Below, one piece after another: positions 14,815 to 22,072 of a DNA stretch of 64,000 nucleotides. The stretch covers positions 62,001 through 126,000 of the forward strand of contig NZ_JACHJK010000008.1 of NCBI RefSeq assembly GCF_014203595.1, read 5' to 3'. Source of the DNA: Streptomyces echinatus. GTDB lineage: Bacteria; Actinomycetota; Actinomycetes; Streptomycetales; Streptomycetaceae. The notes under the pieces were generated by a model, which was not told the origin of the DNA, searched no databases, and saw only the letters and a program-made list of their open reading frames with translations. Numbering within the stretch: the first letter of the stretch is position 1; the number at the start of each line of letters is the position of its first letter. A program made the position numbers and the translations under genes.

Positions 14815-16527
14815 TCAGGCGTGGTGGCGGGAGAAGGCGTGGTGGCGGGAGCGGGTCCGGGGGCCGCCGAAGGCGGCCGGGGGGCCGCCGTCCGGGTCCT
14901 CGGCCAGCAGGATGCCGCCGAGCACGGCACCGGCGAGCCCGGCCGTGTCCCCCTCGGCACCGGCGTAGGGGATGCCGTGCGCCCGTACGTCCCGCTCGGC
15001 CAGCTCCCGCGCCTCCCCGGCCACGGCACCGGCCCGGCCGGCGTTACCCGCGCCCAGCTCTCGTACCGCCTCCGCCAGCCGGGCCCGGGCCTCCGCGTCC
15101 ACCGCTCCCCGGTGCACCCCGACGAATTCCTCCGCCCCGGCCACGGAACTCCGCGCCACCAGCAGCGCCGCGGTGTCCGGAACCCCGGTGCCCGCCCCCT
15201 CCAGCCGCTCGACGGCCCCGGTGATCCGGCGCAGCGCGTCCAGCGGGTCGTACGCTCCGCCGCCCAGCTCCGCACGCACCGCCGCCAGCACCCCGTCGAC
15301 ATGGGCCAGACGGGCGTGCAGCTCACCCGCGGTCAGCGAGGTCCCCCCGGACCCGTCCCGCAGGCCCGCCACCTCCTCCTCCGCACCGGTCAGTACCGTC
15401 GGCACCAGCCCGGCCGCCTCCCTCAGCTGGGCCGAGAGCCGCTCCACCCCGCCCACCAGCACCCCGGCCTGGGCCACCGCGCCCTCACCCGCGCGCAGCC
15501 GCCGCACCGCCCGCAGCGAGTCGCCCGCGTCGGTGGCCTGACGAGCCTCGTTGAGCCGGGCGGTGGCGAACACCAGCCGGTCCTTGGCCTGTTCGACGTA
15601 CCCCGTGACGGACCCGGTGGCAGCGGGCGCGTACGACTCGTGAAGCGCCGCCAGGGTCCGCTGGGCCGTCACCACTCGCCCCGTCAGCTCCCGGAACCGC
15701 CCCTCGGCCACCACCAACGCCGCACGGATTCCCCCCTCGGCACCCTCCGGCGTCCCGCTGATCTCCGCCCCTGCCCCCTCCGGCCCCGCGCCGACTCCAC
15801 CCTCGGCCGCGACCCGCTCGTCCCCGTCCGCCTCCGGCCCGACCGCCCCCCGAAGGCTCTCCCCGTCCACGTCGAACCCCCGCGCCCGATCCAGCGCCGG
15901 GGCCTCCGCGTCCAGCCGGCGCCCCGCCTCCGCACAGCGGCCGATCACCCCGACCAGTGCCTGGCGCCGGGCGCTCGGCTCCTCGGGGACGCCGCCCTCG
16001 TACTGCCGCCAGATCGCGAACGCCGCCGACAGCTCGGTCTCGGCGGCCCGCAGCGCCTGCGCGAACGGCTCGATCCGCTTGTCCCCGAATCTCTCCCGGA
16101 CGAAGGAGAGTTCCTCCCGGCTGGTCCGTACGCAGTCGTCGGCCAGGCGCAGGGCCGCCCGGGCCTGCCGTTCGGAGTCGGCCGGTATGGGCACGGACGG
16201 CGGCGCCGGGGCGGTTCCCGGCGTCGTCCGGGTGCGGGCCCGCCGGGTGCGCCGCACATAGCCGTATCCGGCCAGGGCCACGGCCGCGACCCCGGCGACG
16301 AGCGGCATCACGAGGTCCGCCGCCGACGTCCCCTCCTGCTCCGGCGCGGCGGCGCTCGCCACCGCGCTCGCGGAAGCCGTGGGAACCGGATCATGCGCGT
16401 CGACCGTCATCACCGGCAACACCAGCCACCCGGCTCCCGCCAGGGCGCCCAGCACGGCATGCACCACCCGCATCCGTATGTGCGCCGTGGCGCGCCGGGG
16501 TCGGCCCCGGATCAGGGAGGACGTCAC
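14815..16527 (-). CDS. Membrane-anchored protein resembling the C-terminal part of TPM-domain proteins
   Basis: The protein has about 570 residues. A signal-like segment (VVHAVLGALAGAGWLVLPV), a short Ala/Ser-rich loop and a membrane helix (VMPLVAGVAAVALAGYGYV) precede a long helical Ala/Glu/Arg-rich region. From RRTRRARTRTTPG onward it reads like the C-terminal two thirds of Streptomyces TPM-domain proteins (LADDCVRTSREELSFVRERFGD). The N-terminal TPM domain expected before the membrane helix is absent, only about 45 residues remain there. GTG 16527 is chosen so that the basic n-region is kept; ATG 16473 is possible. The 3' end has a tandem repeat (SRHHAFSRHHA). Its function is unknown. Confidence 0.7.
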   Translation of the reverse strand: MTSSLIRGRPRRATAHIRMRVVHAVLGALAGAGWLVLPVMTVDAHDPVPTASASAVASAAAPEQEGTSAADLVMPLVAGVAAVALAGYGYVRRTRRARTRTTPGTAPAPPSVPIPADSERQARAALRLADDCVRTSREELSFVRERFGDKRIEPFAQALRAAETELSAAFAIWRQYEGGVPEEPSARRQALVGVIGRCAEAGRRLDAEAPALDRARGFDVDGESLRGAVGPEADGDERVAAEGGVGAGPEGAGAEISGTPEGAEGGIRAALVVAEGRFRELTGRVVTAQRTLAALHESYAPAATGSVTGYVEQAKDRLVFATARLNEARQATDAGDSLRAVRRLRAGEGAVAQAGVLVGGVERLSAQLREAAGLVPTVLTGAEEEVAGLRDGSGGTSLTAGELHARLAHVDGVLAAVRAELGGGAYDPLDALRRITGAVERLEGAGTGVPDTAALLVARSSVAGAEEFVGVHRGAVDAEARARLAEAVRELGAGNAGRAGAVAGEARELAERDVRAHGIPYAGAEGDTAGLAGAVLGGILLAEDPDGGPPAAFGGPRTRSRHHAFSRHHA

Positions 16528-16607
16528 ATTTTGGAGCGTATGGGCAGGTAGACGGCTCCGCGAGCGGGGCGGACACGGGTGGGGGAGCAGGCGCACAGGG
16601 GGGCGGA

Positions 16608-17810
16608 ATGGACGAGAACCGGACGGACGAGAACCGGACGGACGAGAACCGGACGGCCGAGGGCCAGGGCGGTGGGCCGGAGGCCGGTGGGTGCCCGGGT
16701 GCGGAACCCGCGGAGCAGACGCGTCGCTCCGATGCGGAAACGGTTGCTCAGCCGGCCGGGGCCCCGGCCACCGGCCGTCCGGCTCGGCCGGTGGCCGGAC
16801 GCCGCTCCCTCCGGCGGCGCGTCCTCCGGTTCACCACCGCCGTCCTCGCCCTCCTCCTGCTCCCGCTCCTCACCGCCGAGACGGCCCTCCGCCTCAACTA
16901 CACCGGCGACCCGGCTCCCGGCACCCTCACCCGGCACCAGGACGCCCTCTGGCTGGGCCACGCCTGGGTGGACGGCCGGAAGACCGGCCAGGACGTCAAG
17001 GCCCTGGCCCGCCGGCTGCGCGACACCGGCATCCGGGATCTGTACGTCCACTCGGGGCCCCTGGAGCACGACGGCACCCTCCCCGCGTCGGACTATCCGA
17101 AGGCCCGATGGCTGATAGCGGCGGTGCACCGGGAGCTGCCGGACGTCCGTGTCCAGGCCTGGCTCGGTGACAAGCTGGCCGGCGAGGGCCCCGACGGGCT
17201 GCGCCTGGACCGCCCGGCCACCCGCACGGCGGTCCTCGCCTCCACCCGCGCCATCCTCGCCGCCGGTTTCCAGGGCGCGCACTTCGACCTGGAGCCCCTG
17301 CACTCCGGTGACCGCGACTACCTCCGCCTCCTCGACGACCTGCGCGAACTCACCCATGCCCGGGGCGCGGTGCTCTCCGTCGCCGCGCACCAGATCGACC
17401 CGCTGCCCGCGTTCCACTCCTTCTGGGGCACGACCACCGGCCACCCCAAGTGGTGGTCGCAGGCGTACTTCGGGCAGGTGGCCCGGCGCGTGGACCAGAT
17501 CGCCGTGATGTCGTACGACACCATGCAGCCGCTGCAGAGCCTGTACGGCGGCTACGTGGCCCAGCAGACCAGTCTCGCCCTGGAGGTCACCCCGGCCGGT
17601 ACCGATCTGCTGATGGGCCTGCCCTTCTACCACGAGAACCGGTTCGGCCACTGGGCGCACGCCGAGACCGTCCCGGCCGCCGTGCGCGGCGTCCGCCTGG
17701 GCCTGACCCGCACGGACGCCGACCGCGCCCGCTTCGGTGTCGCCCTGTACGTCGACTTCGCGGCCACGGAGGCGGACTGGCGGGCGTACCGGGAGGACTG
17801 GGTCGGCTGA
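16608..17810 (+). CDS. Membrane-anchored GH18-like TIM-barrel protein
   Basis: The protein has 400 residues and starts at ATG 16608 after GGGGGGCGG. It opens with three exact copies of DENRT encoded by a 15-nt tandem repeat (16611-16655), then a disordered stretch, then a membrane anchor near residue 80 (FTTAVLALLLLPLLTA). The outer part is about 290 residues. GFQGAHFDLEPL around residue 224 resembles the GH18 active-site strand, where the DxE acid motif would be DLE, and IAVMSYDTM is typical of the later GH18 strand. A chitinase-like or lytic role on a glycan is plausible but unproven. It is divergent from the TPM-like gene. Confidence 0.65.
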   Translation: MDENRTDENRTDENRTAEGQGGGPEAGGCPGAEPAEQTRRSDAETVAQPAGAPATGRPARPVAGRRSLRRRVLRFTTAVLALLLLPLLTAETALRLNYTGDPAPGTLTRHQDALWLGHAWVDGRKTGQDVKALARRLRDTGIRDLYVHSGPLEHDGTLPASDYPKARWLIAAVHRELPDVRVQAWLGDKLAGEGPDGLRLDRPATRTAVLASTRAILAAGFQGAHFDLEPLHSGDRDYLRLLDDLRELTHARGAVLSVAAHQIDPLPAFHSFWGTTTGHPKWWSQAYFGQVARRVDQIAVMSYDTMQPLQSLYGGYVAQQTSLALEVTPAGTDLLMGLPFYHENRFGHWAHAETVPAAVRGVRLGLTRTDADRARFGVALYVDFAATEADWRAYREDWVG

Positions 17811-17843
17811 CCGCGGCTCACGGCCCGTGGCGGGCGCCGTCCC

Positions 17844-18614
17844 TCACGGGGTCCTCCGTCCGATCTTCGATCCCAGCCACACCAGCGGGTCGTACTTGCG
17901 GTCGACCGCCCGTTCCTTCAGGGGGATCAGGGCGTTGTCGGTGATCTTGATGCCCTCGGGGCAGACCTCCGTACAGCACTTGGTGATGTTGCAGTAGCCG
18001 AGGCCGTGCTCGTCCTGGGCGGCGCGCCCGCGGTCCAGGCCCGTCTCGGCGGCCTCGTCCAGCGGATGCATGTCGAGTTCGGCGACCCGCATCAGGAAGC
18101 GGGGTCCGGCGAACGCCCGCTTGTTCTCCTCGTGGTCGCGCACCACATGGCAGGTGTCCTGGCACAGGAAGCACTCGATGCACTTGCGGAACTCCTGCGA
18201 GCGGTCCACGTCCTCCTGGAACATGCGGTACTCGCCCGGACCCAGCCCGGCGGGCGGCACGAAGGCGGGGACCTCCCGCGCCTTCTGGTAGTTGAAGCCG
18301 ACGTCCGTCACCAGGTCGCGGACGACCGGGAAGGCGCGCAGCGGGGTGATCGTGACCGTCTCGGCGGGGTCGAAGACCGACATACGGGTCATGCACATCA
18401 GCCGCGGGCGGCCGTTGATCTCCGCCGAGCACGAACCGCACTTGCCCGCCTTGCAGTTCCAGCGCACGGCCAGGTCGGGTGCCTGGGTGGCCTGGATGCG
18501 GTGGACGATGTCCAGGACCACCTCGCCCTCGTTCACCTCGACCGCGAAGTCCCGCAGGTCACCGCCCTGTTCGTCGCCCCGCCACACCTTGAAGCGGGCC
18601 TCGTAGCTGCTCAC
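17844..18614 (-). CDS. sdhB: Succinate dehydrogenase/fumarate reductase iron-sulfur subunit
   Basis: The protein has 256 residues. The N-terminal ferredoxin domain has the 2Fe-2S ligands in CKAGKCGSC plus a later Cys (LMCMTR). The C-terminal domain has CIECFLCQDTC and CNITKCCTEVCP for the 4Fe-4S and 3Fe-4S clusters. It passes electrons from the flavoprotein subunit to quinone at the membrane. GTG 18614 overlaps the stop of the flavoprotein gene by four bases, so the subunits are translationally coupled. The direction of the reaction in vivo cannot be told from sequence. Confidence 0.93.
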   Translation of the reverse strand: MSSYEARFKVWRGDEQGGDLRDFAVEVNEGEVVLDIVHRIQATQAPDLAVRWNCKAGKCGSCSAEINGRPRLMCMTRMSVFDPAETVTITPLRAFPVVRDLVTDVGFNYQKAREVPAFVPPAGLGPGEYRMFQEDVDRSQEFRKCIECFLCQDTCHVVRDHEENKRAFAGPRFLMRVAELDMHPLDEAAETGLDRGRAAQDEHGLGYCNITKCCTEVCPEGIKITDNALIPLKERAVDRKYDPLVWLGSKIGRRTP

Positions 18615-20566
18615 TCGTACAGCTCCTCTTCGGCGAGGTACTTGACCAGCTCCTCCTTCTCGAAGAGGGCGAGCAGGTCCGGGCGGATGGAATCGGTGGT
18701 CTCGCGGGTGAGCCGGATCTGGCCCCGGGCCGGGTCGGTCGCGGCGAGCGTGCCGGTGGGGTCGGCGAGGGCGCAGAGCAGGTTCACGTTGCGCCAGGCG
18801 CGGTCCATCGCCGGATGGTCCTCGCGGGTGTGGCCGCCGCGCGACTCGGTGCGCTCCAGCGCGGCCCGGGCCACGCACTCGCTGACCAGCAGCATGTTCC
18901 TGAGATCCAGGGCGAGGTGCCAGCCGGGGTTGAACTGGCGGTGGCCCTCGACCCCGGCCCGCCGGGCGCGTGTCCGCAGCTCGGCCAGCCTGTGCAGGGC
19001 CTGCTCCATCTCGCCCTCGCGGCGGATGATGCCGACCAGGTCGTTCATCGCCTGCTGGAGTTCCTGATGCAGGGTGTACGCGTTCTCCGGCGGACCCGCG
19101 GCACCCTCCGTCTCCGCGGAGAAGGGGCGTAGTGCCTCCGCCGCGGCCGTGTCGACCTCGGCGTCGTCCACCGGCGGGCGCCGGTCCGCCGCCCCCAGGG
19201 CGTACTCGGCCGCGTGCAGGCCGGCCCGCCGGCCGAACACCAGGAGGTCGGAGAGGGAGTTGCCGCCGAGCCGGTTGGAGCCGTGCATACCGCCGGCGAC
19301 CTCACCGGCCGCGTACAGCCCCGGCACCCCGCGGGCGGCCGCGGTGTCGGAGTCGACCGCGACGCCGCCCATCACGTAGTGGCAGGTCGGCCCGACCTCC
19401 ATCGCCTCGGCCGTGATGTCGACGTCCGCCAGCTCCTTGAACTGGTGGTACATGGACGGCAGCCGGCGCCGGATCACCTCGGCGGGCATACGGGTGGAGA
19501 CGTCGAGGAAGACCCCGCCGTGCGGTGAGCCGCGGCCGGCCTTCACCTCCGCGTTGATGGCTCGCGCGACCTCGTCGCGGGGGAGCAGTTCGGGAGGGCG
19601 CCGGTTGTTGTCCGGGTCCTCGTACCACCGGTCGCCCTCGTCCTCGGACTCGGCGTACTTCTCCTTGAAGACGTCCGGGACGTAGTCGAACATGAACCGC
19701 TTGCCGTCGGAGTTCCTGAGCACCCCGCCGTCGCCGCGCACCGACTCGGTGACGAGGATGCCCTTCACCGACGGCGGCCAGACCATGCCGGTCGGGTGGA
19801 ACTGCACGAACTCCATGTTCACCAGCGGCGCGCCCGCCAGCAGCGCCAGCGCGTGGCCGTCGCCGGTGTACTCCCAGGAGTTCGAGGTGACCTTGAAGGA
19901 CTTGCCGATGCCGCCGGTCGCGAGGACCACGGCGGGCGCCTCCAGGACGAAGAAGCGGCCGCTCTCCCGCTCGTAGGCGAAGACCCCGCAGACCCGGCCC
20001 GTGGCGGAGCCGCCGCCGGGTGCCGTGTCCTTGAGGACCCGGGTGACCGTGCACTCCTGGAAGACCTTCAGCCGGGACTCGTAGTCCCCGGTCTCCCTGA
20101 AGTCCTCCTGCTGGAGCGCGACGATCTTCTGCTGGAGGGTGCGGATCAGTTCCAGGCCGGTGCGGTCGCCGACGTGGGCGAGGCGCGGGTATTCGTGGCC
20201 GCCGAAGTTCCGCTGTGAGATCCGGCCGTCCTTCGTGCGGTCGAACAGCGCGCCCCAGGTCTCCAGCTCCCACACCCGGTCGGGGGCCTCCTGCGCGTGC
20301 AGCTCGGCCATCCGCCACTGGTTCAGGAACTTGCCGCCGCGCATGGTGTCGCGGAAGTGGACCTGCCAGGAGTCGTGCTCGTTGGCGTTGGCCATGGCCG
20401 CCGCGATGCCGCCCTCGGCCATCACCGTGTGTGCCTTGCCGAACAGTGACTTGCAGATCACCGCCGTACGGGCGCCCCGTTCGCGCGCCTCGATCGCGGC
20501 GCGCAGCCCGGCGCCGCCGGCACCGACCACGACGACGTCCCACTCCTGCCGGTCGACCACGGACAT
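18611..20566 (-). CDS. sdhA: Succinate dehydrogenase/fumarate reductase flavoprotein subunit
   Basis: The protein has 651 residues, the usual length. The FAD-binding Rossmann motif VVVVGAGGAGLRAA is at residues 10-24, and FGKAHTVMAEGGIAAA carries the covalent-FAD histidine region. The active-site stretch HPTGMVWP and GGMHGSNRLGGNSLSD are present. The C-terminal domain has the expected RTESRGGHTREDHP. It oxidises succinate or reduces fumarate. It lies between a membrane subunit (54 nt upstream) and the Fe-S subunit. Confidence 0.95.
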   Translation of the reverse strand: MSVVDRQEWDVVVVGAGGAGLRAAIEARERGARTAVICKSLFGKAHTVMAEGGIAAAMANANEHDSWQVHFRDTMRGGKFLNQWRMAELHAQEAPDRVWELETWGALFDRTKDGRISQRNFGGHEYPRLAHVGDRTGLELIRTLQQKIVALQQEDFRETGDYESRLKVFQECTVTRVLKDTAPGGGSATGRVCGVFAYERESGRFFVLEAPAVVLATGGIGKSFKVTSNSWEYTGDGHALALLAGAPLVNMEFVQFHPTGMVWPPSVKGILVTESVRGDGGVLRNSDGKRFMFDYVPDVFKEKYAESEDEGDRWYEDPDNNRRPPELLPRDEVARAINAEVKAGRGSPHGGVFLDVSTRMPAEVIRRRLPSMYHQFKELADVDITAEAMEVGPTCHYVMGGVAVDSDTAAARGVPGLYAAGEVAGGMHGSNRLGGNSLSDLLVFGRRAGLHAAEYALGAADRRPPVDDAEVDTAAAEALRPFSAETEGAAGPPENAYTLHQELQQAMNDLVGIIRREGEMEQALHRLAELRTRARRAGVEGHRQFNPGWHLALDLRNMLLVSECVARAALERTESRGGHTREDHPAMDRAWRNVNLLCALADPTGTLAATDPARGQIRLTRETTDSIRPDLLALFEKEELVKYLAEEELYE

Positions 20567-20583
20567 CTATCAGTCCTTCACTA

Positions 20584-20615
20584 GAGCACTGGATCGCTGG
20601 AGCACTGGATCGCTG
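20584..20615. repeat. Two exact tandem copies of a 16-nt repeat
   Basis: GAGCACTGGATCGCTG occurs at 20584-20599 and 20600-20615, followed by a further GATCGCT. It fills most of the 54-nt gap between the sdhA start and the stop of the membrane-subunit gene, a place where slippage changes only spacing. Confidence 0.85.
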
Positions 20616-20620
20616 GATCG

Positions 20621-21442
20621 CTAGAAGAAGCGCGGATCGTCGAAGACCCCGGACGCGACGAGGTACACGTAGAAGTCGGCGAGCGCCACGCTCAGCAGCG
20701 AGGCCCAGGCCAGCTGCATGTGGCGGGCGTTGAGCCTGCCGACGAACTGCCAGGCCCGGTAGCGCACGGGGTGTCTGGAGAAGTGCTTGAGCTTGCCGCC
20801 GACGATGTGCCGGCAGGAGTGGCAGGAGATGGTGTACGCCCAGATCAGCACGATGTTGGCCAGGAAGACCAGGGTGCCGAGGCCCATGTGCCCCCACCGG
20901 TAGTGCGGGTCCCGGAAGGCCAGCACGGTGTCGTACGTCAGCACGCCGGCCACCAGCAGGGCGGCGTAGAAGAAGTACCGGTGGATGTTCTGCAGGATCA
21001 GCGGGAAGCGGGTCTCGCCGGTGTACGTGCGGTGCGGTTCGGCCACCGCGCAGGCGGGCGGGGAAGCCCAGAAGGCGCGGTAGTACGCCTTGCGGTAGTA
21101 GTAGCAGGTCAGCCGGAAGCCGAGCGGGAAGATCAGGATGATGATCGCGGGCGAGATGCCCCACCAGGCGCCGAACAGGTCGGCGTTGGGCCCGGCGCGC
21201 ATCGTCCGGCAGTTCTCGGCCAGGCACGGCGAGTAGAAGGGCGAGACGTACGGCGCCGCGTAGTAGTGCGCGTTGGCGAAGGCCCGCCAGGTCGAGTAGA
21301 CGACGAAGGCGAACAGACCGGCCGCGGTGACGGCGGGCGCCAGCCACCAGCGGTCGGTCCGCAGGTGCGGGGCGGTGATCGCGGCGCGCGTACCGGTGCG
21401 TACGCCGTCGGTGTTCTGTTGGGGTTCCGTACCAGTAGCCAA
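20621..21442 (-). CDS. Succinate dehydrogenase-associated membrane (cytochrome b-like) subunit
   Basis: The protein has 273 residues with about five membrane helices (WWLAPAVTAAGLFAFVVYST, IIILIFPLGFRL, FFYAALLVAGVLTY, LVFLANIVLIWAYTISCHSCRHI, WASLLSVALADFYVYL). Several membrane-facing histidines (HRYF, CHSCRHI) could bind haem. It matches the membrane partner usually found with this type of Streptomyces sdh/frd operon. TTG 21442 is chosen because GGAG lies 5 nt upstream; GTG 21403 is an alternative. It anchors the catalytic subunits and exchanges electrons with quinone. Confidence 0.78.
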   Translation of the reverse strand: MATGTEPQQNTDGVRTGTRAAITAPHLRTDRWWLAPAVTAAGLFAFVVYSTWRAFANAHYYAAPYVSPFYSPCLAENCRTMRAGPNADLFGAWWGISPAIIILIFPLGFRLTCYYYRKAYYRAFWASPPACAVAEPHRTYTGETRFPLILQNIHRYFFYAALLVAGVLTYDTVLAFRDPHYRWGHMGLGTLVFLANIVLIWAYTISCHSCRHIVGGKLKHFSRHPVRYRAWQFVGRLNARHMQLAWASLLSVALADFYVYLVASGVFDDPRFF

Positions 21443-21467
21443 AGGGGACTCCGGTCGGTCGGAGGGT

Positions 21468-21758
21468 TCAGGGGGCGCGGCGGTCGCGGGCGCCGAGGCC
21501 CTCGTCGTCCGAGTCCGTCCACAGACTGATGTCGTAGGGCGTGTCGGAGATGGTGACGAGGTCGGGCCGGCGCGGCGCGTCCGGGGCGGCGGCGGCCTCC
21601 CGCAGCAGTGCCACGCTCTCGCGCAGGTGGTCGGCGTCCAGCCGGACCCGGCGTATCTCCAGGCCGCCGCTGCCGAGCTGGTGCTCCAGGCGGCCCAGTG
21701 ACCGGTGCAGATCGTCGAGACAGCGCTGGACGGCGGTGAGGTCGTCGTGCACGGACAT
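21468..21758 (-). CDS. Small coiled-coil protein upstream of the sdh operon
   Basis: The protein has 96 residues from ATG 21758 (GAGGG upstream). The first 60 residues are helical and heptad-like (LTAVQRCLDDLHRSLGRLEHQLG then VRLDADHLRESVALLREA), the rest is acidic and disordered. No family is recognised. The 25-nt spacing to the membrane-subunit gene suggests it is the first gene of the sdh-like operon; similar small proteins sit at this place in other Streptomyces (recollection). A structural or assembly role is a guess. Confidence 0.65.
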   Translation of the reverse strand: MSVHDDLTAVQRCLDDLHRSLGRLEHQLGSGGLEIRRVRLDADHLRESVALLREAAAAPDAPRRPDLVTISDTPYDISLWTDSDDEGLGARDRRAP

Positions 21759-21984
21759 GACTTGCCCTCGCTTCCATGGGTCCGGCGGGTCATGGGCGGC
21801 AACGTTCATGCGCCTTGGAGTGTTGCGCCTCACGCCTGCCTGTGTGAAGGGATGTGCAGCGATTGGCCGGGGCGTACGGGTGTATCGCCCGGTGTGTTGC
21901 GCCGCACGGGTGGGGTTACCGGGCGTTGTCGCCGTGTCGCCCACCGTTGCCGGATCCTTTCCTCTTCAGTGGCCGCGTAGATCT

Positions 21985-22033
21985 GATCAGCTCCATATAC
22001 CGCCAAACGTGATCAGTTCCACATACCGACAAA
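21985..22033. promoter_or_regulatory. Tandem imperfect 23-nt repeats, operator-like
   Basis: Two 23-nt copies, 21985-22007 and 22011-22033, match at 20 of 23 positions (start GATCAG, middle TCCA.ATACCG, end CAAA), with a 26-nt period. They lie in an AT-richer patch between the divergent sdh-associated gene and the lipoprotein gene, 40 nt before its start. Tandem direct copies at this period would place two binding proteins on roughly the same face of DNA. The bound factor is unknown. Confidence 0.5.
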
Positions 22034-22072
22034 TGCGAGCATAAGGCCCGTGGCTCCCCGGAGGTAGCAGAG

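Noticed and set aside
18006..20218. Plus-strand frames over the sdh genes
   Set aside because: Antisense to sdhA and sdhB, whose cofactor motifs are complete.
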